Positions 17,362-23,992 of a DNA stretch of 63,833 nucleotides are shown in pieces. Each line of letters starts with the position of its first letter. Position 1 is the stretch's first letter. The stretch comes from an uncultured Alphaproteobacteria bacterium (GTDB lineage: Bacteria; Pseudomonadota; Alphaproteobacteria; RF32; CAG-239). Under the pieces are notes generated by a model. That model was not told the origin of the DNA and ran no database searches. It saw only the letters and a list, made by a program, of their open reading frames with translations. Location: assembly GCA_902464275.1 (NCBI GenBank), contig CABQIK010000009.1, positions 1 to 63,833 of the forward strand, read 5' to 3'. The position numbers were made by a program, and so were the translations under genes.

Positions 17362-18213
17362 ATGGATGATTTAGATTTAGATGATATTGACTTGGAAAAC
17401 TTTAACTTTGATGATGTTTCCAACAAAAACAAACAAAAAAAAGCTCCGGAAGTAACGGCTGCTCCGGCGCAAAATCAGAGTCATAACCAAAACGAGGCGC
17501 CCAAACCGGCGGCTGAAAATCCGGTTGCTCCCGAGATGGAGAATCGCCCTCGTTTACGCAAAATCAAACGTCCGAAGTTCCATAACGGGCCGATAAACAA
17601 CGTTAACATGCCCAATATTAAAGATATGGGCTTAAACGCTCCGTCTCCGACTGAGGCATATCCCGAACATCATAATCAGACACCCCCTCCGGCCGGCGGA
17701 TTAATTCGGGCAAGCGACCTTCCGCTTTCTGCCCAAGCAAGCGCTCAGTATACTCCGATGGCGGCAGATAATTCACAAATGTCTTACGGCAACAATTATG
17801 TTACCGATGAAGATGAATTTGTTTACCAGGGTAATGACGGCGCCATTATGGGCAAAACCGACAACAAAAAAATATTAATTGTTGCTTTTGCATGCTTGAT
17901 TATCGGCATGTTTATGGGCAAACTTTTCTTTTCATCAGAGCAAGTGGTACAAAACGGTTTGCAAGGCGTGGTAGTTAACCCCGAAGTTCCGAACGGACGC
18001 GCCAGATGCGGTTTGGCTGAGCGCACTCAAGGCTGTGTTTTGTATATTATGAACCCGCAGCGGCAAGACTTAAACGGTCGTGATTTTTATGATTGGGCGG
18101 CACAGCTGACCGGCAGACAACGTTTTGTTATTGAAACCGGAAACATGCGTTATTCAAGCGTAAAAATTCGTCCGGGAAATATTGCGCAACTTAATATTCC
18201 TCCGTTGCAATAA
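17362..18213 (+). CDS. bitopic inner-membrane protein with acidic cytoplasmic tail
   Basis: A 283-residue protein. The first 170 residues are cytoplasmic, begin with a repeated D-x-D-D-I/L-D-L motif and continue as Pro/Asn-rich disordered sequence. One membrane helix lies at about 172-190 (I-L-I-V-A-F-A-C-L-I-I-G-M-F-M-G). A roughly 90-residue periplasmic domain follows, with two Cys residues (R-C-G-L and G-C-V-L) that could form a disulfide. Proteins with this plan link cytoplasmic and outer-membrane parts of secretion or pilus machines (PilP, GspC and VirB10 share the layout), but I see no sequence evidence for any one of these. It is the last gene of the secretin-like operon and is followed by a strong hairpin. 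Confidence 0.75.
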   Translation: MDDLDLDDIDLENFNFDDVSNKNKQKKAPEVTAAPAQNQSHNQNEAPKPAAENPVAPEMENRPRLRKIKRPKFHNGPINNVNMPNIKDMGLNAPSPTEAYPEHHNQTPPPAGGLIRASDLPLSAQASAQYTPMAADNSQMSYGNNYVTDEDEFVYQGNDGAIMGKTDNKKILIVAFACLIIGMFMGKLFFSSEQVVQNGLQGVVVNPEVPNGRARCGLAERTQGCVLYIMNPQRQDLNGRDFYDWAAQLTGRQRFVIETGNMRYSSVKIRPGNIAQLNIPPLQ

Positions 18214-18224
18214 CATGGTTTTAA

Positions 18225-18262
18225 AAATTTAAAGGGCTGATAAAAATCAGCCCTTTAAATTT
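18225..18262. terminator. bidirectional terminator between convergent genes
   Basis: A perfect 16-bp stem (AAATTTAAAGGGCTGA paired with its complement at 18247-18262) with a 6-nt loop separates the secretin-like operon from the convergent ankyrin-like gene. The A/T-rich ends of the stem give a U-run in either direction. Confidence 0.8.
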
Positions 18263-18280
18263 ATGCGAGCACACTGAATT

Positions 18281-18553
18281 TTACCTGAGCGGAAACATTT
18301 CATCAACGTATTCCGCGAGAGTGATGGCGCCGTATTTACGCAAAAGCATAAGCATACAGCCGTTAGGTTCATCAACAAACCCGAGTGCGGGAACAGCAAT
18401 TGCCGGAACCGCGCAATAAGGATTTGTGTACTTTTCAACCAGAATATTCGGGTTTGCGCCTTGTTTTAATAATTTTTCCACGCGCCGCAGATTGTTTGCG
18501 GCAACTGCCGTACAGAGCTTTTTAGCCAGTACGTATTCTTCATCATTATACAT
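18281..18553 (-). CDS. short ankyrin-repeat-like protein
   Basis: A 90-residue protein. Residues about 10-40 match an ankyrin repeat start (L-C-T-A-V-A-A-N-N-L-R-R-V-E-K-L-L-K-Q-G-A-N-P-N). A second, less typical unit follows with A-V-P-A-I-A-V-P-A-L-G-F and ends in L-L-R-K-Y-G-A. No signal peptide or membrane segment is seen. Two repeats are fewer than usual for a stable ankyrin fold, so it may be a minimal adaptor or the remainder of a longer protein. It stands alone, convergent to the secretin-like operon. Confidence 0.65.
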   Translation of the reverse strand: MYNDEEYVLAKKLCTAVAANNLRRVEKLLKQGANPNILVEKYTNPYCAVPAIAVPALGFVDEPNGCMLMLLRKYGAITLAEYVDEMFPLR

Positions 18554-18614
18554 AGCAAAAAAAATTAAAATTATGTTTTATAGTTTAAGTTCCGCTGATG
18601 TATTGTCAAGTGTT

Positions 18615-18848
18615 TTTAAATACAACTTATGCACAGCGGCAAAAATTCCACTCCTAAGTCAGGGTGGCGGCGATAGCCGACGGGGTAGTGAAAATATAAG
18701 TTTGGAAATTATACTTAATTTACGCTTTTTATAATCTAAAACAAACATTTAACGCGTTGTTAGATAGGTTTGTGACCACCCCGCCTTCGGCACCCCTCCT
18801 AAGGATGGGAATTTTAAATCGCGGATTTAAATACAACTTATGCACAGC
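18615..18848. repeat. inverted-repeat element bounded by 23-bp direct repeats
   Basis: An exact 23-bp sequence containing ATACAACTTATGCACAGC occurs in direct orientation at 18615-18637 and 18826-18848. Between them, about 18640-18690 (ATTCCACTCCTAAG through GCCGACGGGGTAGTG) is an imperfect inverted copy of 18775-18815 (ACCACCCCGCC through ATGGGAATTTT). The arrangement, inverted arms within direct repeats and no coding content, resembles a small nonautonomous element or a mosaic of dispersed intergenic repeats. Confidence 0.65.
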
Positions 18849-18935
18849 TTTGGACTCGTAAATATTGCAAAAAAAAAACGCGGAGTAAAATCTTCTCAAA
18901 ACCAACTTTTTGGGGAGATTTTAGCCATGAAATCA
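18775..18935 (+). repeat. dispersed repeat copy 1: pilin-leader-like sequence without its gene
   Basis: This 161-bp stretch matches 33069-33229, which is the leader and first codons of the pilin-like gene at 33221. Shared blocks include ACCACCCCGCCTTCGGCACC, the 23-bp CTTATGCACAG repeat, GGACTCGTAAATATTGC, a long A-run, GGAGATTTT and the start ATGAAATCA (18927-18935). Here the reading frame after ATGAAATCA does not encode a pilin leader, so this copy looks like a fossil leader whose gene was lost, or a mobile leader module. Confidence 0.7.
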
Positions 18936-18964
18936 TATTTTAGCCGCTTTTTACACATCACATC

Positions 18965-19052
18965 GTCATATTCGGGCTTGACCCGAATATCCAAGTGGAA
19001 AAAATTTGCTAATTGGTTTGACCTGGACACTCCGGTCAAGCCGGAGTGTGAC
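18965..19052. repeat. REP/BIME-like pair of inverted palindromes
   Basis: Two palindromic units face each other. The first (18965-18993) contains ATATTCGGG-CTTGA-CCCGAATAT. The second (19024-19052) contains ACACTCCGG-TCAAG-CCGGAGTGT. Each begins or ends with GTCA/TGAC, so the second is a diverged inverted copy of the first. This is the design of bacterial interspersed palindromic elements. The rest of 19053-19193 shows no gene I can support. Confidence 0.65.
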
Positions 19053-19193
19053 ACTTTAGGAAAGAGCGCGAGCTCCGGTCGCAGCAGGCCTGAAATGCTT
19101 AAAAGATTTAACCGTCGGCGACATAGACGCTATTTGCAACGGCACGCTGAAAAACCGCGAAACCAGATTGGTGGTTAGATTTTAATGCCGTTA

Positions 19194-19565
19194 TTATTGC
19201 TTCCGCTTAAAAGTCAGGGTTTGGCCTTTACCGCTTAAAATAAGTTTATCGCCATCGGTTTTATAACTGTTAATTCGCTCAAGATTATTTAAATACTTAC
19301 TTTCCGCATCCATTAAATCACGCGGACCTGCCATCATGGTTGAACCGATAGTATTAAACTTAATCGCGCCGTTAGTTTTGCGGGTGTATGAGCCAAAGTA
19401 GTTATTTATTGCAGCCACTCCGTAAAAATCATTTCCGTTAAAACCCAAAGTAATTTCCGCTCCTTCCGGCGCATTGAGCATTACATATTCACCTGTAAAA
19501 GGCTCACCGTTTTGCGAACAGGCAAACAGCAAACAAGCACTCAATATAGTTAAAAATCTTTTCAT
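19194..19565 (-). CDS. META/HslJ-like lipoprotein
   Basis: A 123-residue predicted lipoprotein. The signal ends in the lipobox L-L-F-A-C (Cys16). The mature part resembles a META/HslJ domain: a strand with I-T-L-G-F-N-G-N, an N-N-Y-F-G-S-Y turn, then I-K-F-N-T-I-G-S-T-M-M-A-G and a helix with D-A-E-S-K-Y-L-N-N-L, closing with L-I-L-S-G-K-G-Q-T-L-T-F. META lipoproteins sit in the outer envelope; HslJ is linked to heat and novobiocin resistance in E. coli, with no known catalysis. It is 24 bp downstream of murA on the same strand and may be cotranscribed. Confidence 0.8.
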   Translation of the reverse strand: MKRFLTILSACLLFACSQNGEPFTGEYVMLNAPEGAEITLGFNGNDFYGVAAINNYFGSYTRKTNGAIKFNTIGSTMMAGPRDLMDAESKYLNNLERINSYKTDGDKLILSGKGQTLTFKRKQ

Positions 19566-19589
19566 TATATTTTCCTCTGTTTTGTTAAT

Positions 19590-20882
19590 TTAATCTTCTT
19601 CTTTTATACGTTCAATATCAGCTCCGACCGCTTTTAATTTTTCTTCAAGTTTTTCATAGCCGCGGTCTAAGTGGTAAACACGGTTGACAATTGTTTCACC
19701 TTCCGCGGCAAGACCGGCCAAAACCAACGCAAACGAGGCGCGCAAATCAGTTGCCATAACCGGAGCGCCGGATAAGCGTTTAACCCCGCGCACAATAGCG
19801 GAAGCATAACCATGAACATTTATGTTAGCACCCATGCGCATCAACTCAGGCACATGCATAAAGCGGTTTTCCCAAATATTTTCAGTTACTAATGATGCCC
19901 CAGGAACAACCGTCATTAACGCCATAAACTGCGCTTGCAAGTCAGTCGGGAATCCGGGGTAATAGTCAGTGATAATATCCTGTCCCTGCATTAAGGCATT
20001 GCGCGCGTCAACTACTATGCTTTCCGGCTTTTCAGTAATTTTAATATCCATCGCTCTTAAAATTTTAAGCGGGGACTGCAAGTGTTCAGCATGAGCGTTA
20101 ACCAGTTCAATTTTGCCTTTGGTAATAGCCGCCGCTATGGCATACGAACCGGCTTCAATGCGATCGGAAATTACGGCGTGCTCGGCACCGTGCAAAGCTT
20201 TAACGCCTTCAATTTTAAGCACGGAAGTATCTTTGCCCTCAATTTTGGCGCCCATATCGGTAAGCAAGTCAATTAAATCGGCAATTTCCGGTTCTTTGGC
20301 GGCATTTTCAATTGTGGTTTCGCCGCGAGCCAAAGTTGCCGCCATTAAAATGTTGCAAGTGGCGCCGACTGAAGCTTTCGGAAAAATAATATGCGCGCCT
20401 TTTAAGCCTTTTTTTGCATCGGCAACCACATAACCGTTTTTAATTTCAATTGAAGCTCCCATTTGCTCAAGCGCATTTAAGTGAATATCCATCGGGCGCG
20501 CACCGATAGCGCAACCTCCCGGGAGCGAAAGCTCAACGTGCCCTTCCCGCGCCAAAACCGGACCCAAAACATAATATGAAGCGCGCATTTTGCGCACATA
20601 ATCATAAGGAGCAACAAGGCTTGCAAATTTTTTAGTTTGATAAATATAACGCTTGCAAGCGAGTTTACCGACTTTATCGTCAGATTCTTGAATATCGGTG
20701 CCAAGCTGCACCAACAAAGCATTAAGCGATTTAATATCCGACAAAATCGGCATATTGGTAAGAATAACCGGTTCGTCGGTTAATAAAGCGGCGCAAATTA
20801 ACGGCAAGGCCGCATTTTTGGCGCCGCTGATGTAAATTTTGCCGTTAAGCTGATTACCGCCGATAATTTTAATCTTGTCCAT
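19590..20882 (-). CDS. murA: UDP-N-acetylglucosamine 1-carboxyvinyltransferase
   Basis: A 430-residue, full-length MurA. It transfers enolpyruvate from phosphoenolpyruvate to UDP-GlcNAc, the first committed step of peptidoglycan synthesis, in the cytoplasm. Seen directly: the K-N-A-A motif with Lys22, the active-site loop P-G-G-C-A-I-G-A-R-P (Cys124, equivalent to the PEP-binding, fosfomycin-target Cys115 of E. coli), and the late motif D-L-R-A-S-F-A-L-V-L-A-G. Because the Cys is present, fosfomycin sensitivity at the target level is expected. The start overlaps a 46-codon gene by 14 bp, and a META-domain lipoprotein gene follows on the same strand. Confidence 0.97.
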   Translation of the reverse strand: MDKIKIIGGNQLNGKIYISGAKNAALPLICAALLTDEPVILTNMPILSDIKSLNALLVQLGTDIQESDDKVGKLACKRYIYQTKKFASLVAPYDYVRKMRASYYVLGPVLAREGHVELSLPGGCAIGARPMDIHLNALEQMGASIEIKNGYVVADAKKGLKGAHIIFPKASVGATCNILMAATLARGETTIENAAKEPEIADLIDLLTDMGAKIEGKDTSVLKIEGVKALHGAEHAVISDRIEAGSYAIAAAITKGKIELVNAHAEHLQSPLKILRAMDIKITEKPESIVVDARNALMQGQDIITDYYPGFPTDLQAQFMALMTVVPGASLVTENIWENRFMHVPELMRMGANINVHGYASAIVRGVKRLSGAPVMATDLRASFALVLAGLAAEGETIVNRVYHLDRGYEKLEEKLKAVGADIERIKEED

Positions 20883-21009
20883 TTTTTGCTTCCTTTTGTG
20901 CTTTTAATTTTTCACGCTCTTGCTGTTGTTTTTTGCGTTTTTCCAAATTTTTTTGCAGCGCTTTGGCTTCTTTTTCAAAGCGAATGTCTTTGGCTTTTTT
21001 AACGGTCAT
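20869..21009 (-). CDS. 46-residue highly charged protein overlapping murA
   Basis: An open frame of 46 codons reads M-T-V-K-K-A-K-D-I-R-F and continues almost entirely as Lys, Glu, Gln and Ala, so it should form one long charged helix or coiled coil. Its stop lies inside murA, out of frame, with a 14-bp overlap that suggests translational coupling. GAAAG upstream is a weak ribosome-binding site. Small K/E-rich proteins upstream of murA occur in other Alphaproteobacteria as far as I recall, but I cannot check this. Function unknown. Confidence 0.5.
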   Translation of the reverse strand: MTVKKAKDIRFEKEAKALQKNLEKRKKQQQEREKLKAQKEAKNGQD

Positions 21010-21162
21010 AATTTTAACTTTCAACTGATTAACTTAATTTATAAACAGAGTAACCCTTCAACCGGCAAAAGCAAAGCTTTATTTTTATTATTAACAGAAT
21101 GCGCGTAAATTTTTGAAAAATCACAAGTTATAAATTTTTTTGAAAAAATTCAAAAAAAACTC

Positions 21163-21190
21163 TTGCATTTTATTTCGGATATGCTATTAA
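21163..21190 (+). promoter_or_regulatory. promoter of tRNA-Gly
   Basis: TTGCAT (21163-21168), a 16-bp spacer and TATTAA (21185-21190) end 18 bp before the tRNA. The sequence upstream is very A/T-rich with A- and T-tracts, as in an UP element. Confidence 0.5.
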
Positions 21191-21208
21191 ATACGACATC
21201 GCAGAGAT

Positions 21209-21283
21209 GCGGGTATAGCTCAGGGGTAGAGCGCAACCTTGCCAAGGTTGATGTCGTGGGTCCGAATCCCATTGCCCGCTCCA
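21209..21283 (+). tRNA. tRNA-Gly (anticodon GCC)
   Basis: A 75-nt cloverleaf with encoded CCA. The acceptor stem pairs GCGGGTA with TGCCCGC, the anticodon loop is TTGCCAA (anticodon GCC), and the T arm is GTGGG-TCCGAAT-CCCAT. A promoter and a terminator flank it. Its 3' end is duplicated at 21445-21463, a sign of past integration at this tRNA. Confidence 0.95.
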
Positions 21284-21285
21284 TT

Positions 21286-21324
21286 AAAATGAAAAGCCAC
21301 CTTTATGGTGGTTTTTTTCATTTT
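21286..21324 (+). terminator. intrinsic terminator of tRNA-Gly
   Basis: AAAATGAAAAGCCACC and GGTGGTTTTTTTCATTTT form a hairpin containing the T-run, immediately after the tRNA. Confidence 0.75.
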
Positions 21325-21444
21325 AAACTTGAACGGATATAGGTTCGGACCCACGAAAAGTGGGTCCGACTACAAGCGAAAGGCGGACGGAAGTACGCCG
21401 GTCGGCGATTGCCGATGAGCGCAGTGAATGTAGCGCAGCGGAAT

Positions 21445-21463
21445 AATCCCATTGCCCGCTCCA
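21445..21463 (+). repeat. duplicated tRNA-Gly 3' end (possible attachment-site remnant)
   Basis: The last 19 bases of tRNA-Gly including CCA (21265-21283) recur exactly here, 180 bp downstream, and are again followed by a terminator-like hairpin (about 21464-21507). Between the copies lies an inverted piece of the T arm as a hairpin (CGGACCCAC-GAAAA-GTGGGTCCG, about 21354-21376). Integrases that use tRNA genes leave such 3'-end duplicates. Confidence 0.7.
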
Positions 21464-21507
21464 ATAACAAAAGAAGGTTAGCGAAAGGTAGCCTTTTTTG
21501 TTATTAG

Positions 21508-21812
21508 GTGTGGCGGGATAAGGAGCCACGAAAAAGTGGGTTTCAAGATAAAAAAGCTGTTATCTGCTTTTTTATCGCAGAAAGCGTAGTTTTGTTCGCG
21601 AGCAAGGAAAGCGACAGCAACCGTAGCGAGCTTACAAAACAAGTGACCGCAGCGAGTTAGTGATTGCCCTTTAGGCAGAGCTTACAAGCAAGAGTGACCG
21701 CAAGTGAAAGGCTTTTGATATGGTTTATCTAAAAGGCAAGCAATTAAAAATGCTTTAAAAACAAGAAAGATGGCATCAACTACAACCAGATACAAGTCCT
21801 GCGTCAAAACGC
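21508..21812. other. noncoding repeat-rich stretch beside tRNA-Gly
   Basis: No gene is supported here. It contains another weak hairpin (GCCACG-AAAAA-GTGGG near 21525) and GAGCAAGGAAAGCGACAGC at 21600-21618, which is the exact inverse complement of a 19-bp block inside each 153-bp tandem repeat near tRNA-Glu. Short motifs such as GTGACCGC and GAGCTTACAA recur within the stretch. Confidence 0.6.
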
Positions 21813-22064
21813 TTAATGTAGTATATATCCATCCCTTCTGTAAAAAGATATAACATTAAAAGGACTAAATGTCAAGATGAATTGCAAGGCAAAAATAAAA
21901 GGCAGATAATTGTTTATATCCACCTTTTTTCGTTTCAGTTCCGCCGCTTTCTTTTTATTTGGTATAACTTTCGGCTTATAAAGTTTGTTATTAAACAGCT
22001 CATACGCGCCAACATCAAACGGTTTGCTCGCTCGCTGTTTTTTATTCTTATTTTGTTTAGACAT
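21813..22064 (-). CDS. small basic protein with hydrophobic C-terminus
   Basis: An 83-residue open frame. The ATG at 22064 is chosen because AAGGA precedes it. The first 55 residues are rich in Lys and Asn (M-S-K-Q-N-K-N-K-K-Q-R) and are followed by a hydrophobic segment (P-F-I-F-A-L-Q-F-I-L-T-F), which could be a membrane helix. It is divergently oriented to the nuclease gene 92 bp away. I recognise no family; the C-terminal part might be read-through of a shorter original gene. Confidence 0.45.
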   Translation of the reverse strand: MSKQNKNKKQRASKPFDVGAYELFNNKLYKPKVIPNKKKAAELKRKKVDINNYLPFIFALQFILTFSPFNVISFYRRDGYILH

Positions 22065-22156
22065 TTTCAATCCTTCTGTTATATGTTGAACGGAGCGCAA
22101 CATAGCATATCTGCCAGCGCATGTCAAATATTGTCATAAATTTTCAGGAGCTTAAA

Positions 22157-23191
22157 ATGGAGCCGAATATTTTTGATTACGCCGCGGGCGAACTATCGCA
22201 AGATGCCGTAATTTGTTGGTGTTTAAGTTTTTACAATTATAAAAATCATAAATTATATGCATTGGCTTGTGATTTGTTGCAAGCTTTTACCGGTACAACA
22301 CCGCAAAATTATGGCGATAAAATAACCATTCAGCGGCAATTTAGAAAAACAGATATTATAATTTCATTTGAGCAATCAGGTAAAACCATCATAATAGAAG
22401 ATAAAGTTTATACTTTTGAGCACAATCAACTTGATAAATACAGAAAAGTAATTGCAGAAAAGCTGAATAAAATCCCTGAAGAAATTTATGTGGTTTATTT
22501 GAAAACCGGCTTTTATTATGACAACGACAAACTGCTTGAATATAAAAAAGTTGCCGATAAGTATATTCATGGCAATGAGTTGTTTAAAATCATAATCAAG
22601 TACAAAAACATAAATACTTTGCTTGATATGTATGCAGAGCATTTGGAAAATTTAATAAAATGGTATCAGGTTTATGGCAATTTTACCGACACTACCGATA
22701 AAAGCTTTTGGAATTGGAATATAACAAAAGAATATATCGCGCAATATAAGTTTATGCGCGCGGTTTTTCCGCAAAAGCTCTGGAACAAAGCAGATAAAGC
22801 ACAATTATATATGGTAAAGCAAGGCTCAAGTTACGGGCGCCCATGGGCAAATGTCAGAATATCAGCGAATCCATGCTTTTTCTGGAGGATTGACACCGAT
22901 AAAAACGGTCCGTATTTTTCATTACGTTTATATCGGGAAAATCCTGACCAGACAGAATACATTAAATATCTTGAGATAATGAAACAAATTGTAGCCGATA
23001 ATAAGTTTAATTTTATAAAAGAAGATGCTTTTAATTTTAGCCGCAAACAAAACTATAAAGAAGCAACGATGTTACACCTGCATATTGCCGATATACTGCA
23101 AAATTGGCAAACCGAAAAAGACGATTTCATTGCAGATATTAAGCAAGTTACAAAGCTTTTACAGGGAAAAATTAATTATAATCTTGTTTAA
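22157..23191 (+). CDS. PD-(D/E)XK nuclease superfamily protein
   Basis: A 344-residue protein. The opening N-I-F-D-Y-A-A-G-E-L-S-Q-D-A-V-I-C-W is typical of a PD-(D/E)XK family found in accessory regions. The active-site pattern is present: T-D-I-I-I (metal-binding Asp) followed by I-I-I-E-D-K (E-x-K variant), and the downstream Q-L-D-K-Y-R helix typical of this superfamily. The C-terminal half is less conserved in type. AGGAG (22146-22150) fixes the ATG at 22157. The gene is A/T-richer than the core genes around it and sits in the segment between two tRNA genes carrying duplicated 3' ends, so horizontal acquisition is likely. Target and physiological role are unknown; defence against foreign DNA is only a guess. 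Confidence 0.8.
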   Translation: MEPNIFDYAAGELSQDAVICWCLSFYNYKNHKLYALACDLLQAFTGTTPQNYGDKITIQRQFRKTDIIISFEQSGKTIIIEDKVYTFEHNQLDKYRKVIAEKLNKIPEEIYVVYLKTGFYYDNDKLLEYKKVADKYIHGNELFKIIIKYKNINTLLDMYAEHLENLIKWYQVYGNFTDTTDKSFWNWNITKEYIAQYKFMRAVFPQKLWNKADKAQLYMVKQGSSYGRPWANVRISANPCFFWRIDTDKNGPYFSLRLYRENPDQTEYIKYLEIMKQIVADNKFNFIKEDAFNFSRKQNYKEATMLHLHIADILQNWQTEKDDFIADIKQVTKLLQGKINYNLV

Positions 23192-23206
23192 ATGATTCAA
23201 ATCTAG

Positions 23207-23229
23207 AAAACCGCCGTAAAGGCGGTTTT
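23207..23229 (+). terminator. intrinsic terminator after the nuclease gene
   Basis: AAAACCGCC and GGCGGTTTT form a 9-bp stem with a GTAAA loop, 16 bp after the stop codon. Confidence 0.8.
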
Positions 23230-23230
23230 G

Positions 23231-23252
23231 ATATTGGTGATTCCAACGGGAT
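23231..23252 (-). repeat. duplicated tRNA-Glu 3' end
   Basis: The sequence around ATTGGTGATTCCAACGGGAT is identical to the 3' end of tRNA-Glu and its flank (from 23720). The copies lie about 490 bp apart in direct orientation and bracket the 153-bp repeats, as expected for a duplicated attachment site. Confidence 0.7.
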
Positions 23253-23279
23253 TACGTAATGCTTTCGCATTACTTGTTC

Positions 23280-23696
23280 CTTTGGCATCTAAATTCGCCG
23301 CGGGCGCTGTCGCTTTCCTTGCTCATTAAGATGTTACAAAGAGCTTGCAGACAAAAACGCCATACAAATGGCGTTTTTGCTTAGCTACTCGCGTTTCCGC
23401 TCAAAACTAATTTTTCGCGGACTTGAATACCTCTTTGGCATCTAAATTCGCCGCGGGCGCTGTCGCTTTCCTTGCTCATTAAGATGTTACAAAGAGCTTG
23501 CAGACAAAAACGCCATACAAATGGCGTTTTTGCTTAGCTACTCGCGTTTCCGCTCAAAACTAATTTTTCGCGGACTTGAATACCTCTTTGGCATCTAAAT
23601 TCGCCGCGGGCGCTGTCGCTTTCCTTGCTCATTAAGATGTTACAAAGAGCTTGCAGACAAAAACGCCATACAAATGGCGTTTTTGCTTAGCGCTCC
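23280..23696. repeat. 2.7 tandem copies of a 153-bp unit
   Basis: The block starting TTTGGCATCTAAATTCGCCG occurs at 23281, 23434 and 23587, a period of exactly 153 bp, and the third copy breaks off after TTTGCTTAGC. Copies look identical by eye. Each contains a terminator-like hairpin (AAAACGCCAT-ACAA-ATGGCGTTTT) and the 19-bp block GCTGTCGCTTTCCTTGCTC that appears inverted near tRNA-Gly. No open frame runs through it. Confidence 0.9.
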
Positions 23697-23700
23697 CTAT

Positions 23701-23719
23701 GGGTTCAAATCCCGTTGGA
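23701..23719 (+). repeat. inverted copy of the tRNA-Glu T arm
   Basis: GGGTTCAAATCCCGTTGGA is the exact inverse complement of part of the adjacent tRNA-Glu (23731-23749), giving a long perfect hairpin across the tRNA boundary. Confidence 0.75.
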
Positions 23720-23722
23720 TAT

Positions 23723-23798
23723 TGGTGATTCCAACGGGATTTGAACCCGTGTTGCAGCCTTGAGAGGGCCGCGTCCTAGACCACTAGACGATGGAACC
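23723..23798 (-). tRNA. tRNA-Glu (anticodon CTC)
   Basis: Read on the minus strand, GGTTCCA pairs with TGGAATC in the acceptor stem, the anticodon stem CGGCC/GGCTG encloses CTCTCAA (anticodon CTC), the T arm contains GGTTCAAAT, and ACCA is encoded at the 3' end. The CTC isoacceptor reads GAG only. Partial copies of its 3' half lie at 23231-23252 and, inverted, at 23701-23719. Confidence 0.92.
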
Positions 23799-23859
23799 GA
23801 AATATATTTGCTTGTATGTTTATTATACTTTACGCCGTAATGCAAGATTTATTTTTATA

Positions 23860-23894
23860 AAAAAAGAGAAACCCGATAATAATTTATCGGGTTT
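23860..23894 (-). terminator. terminator downstream of the pilin-like gene
   Basis: AAACCCGATAA and TTATCGGGTTT form an 11-bp stem; on the minus strand it is followed by a run of Ts. It lies about 100 bp past the pilin stop codon. Confidence 0.75.
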
Positions 23895-23992
23895 CCTTTA
23901 GGGGAAAATATTATGTTATGCACATAATATTTTCTTTACACAAAAGATTGGCATGTAGGGGATAGCCGCACTTTTGCATAAACTCGCTTAAA

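Noticed and set aside
18840..19178. Reading frame of about 110 codons through the repeats
   Set aside because: It runs through the dispersed leader repeat and both REP-like palindromes; a short shifted frame at its end (G-D-I-D-A-I-C-N-G) may be a gene remnant, but it is too short to support.
23280..23696. Tandem repeats as a CRISPR array
   Set aside because: The 153-bp units are contiguous and identical with no unique spacers, and no cas genes are present.
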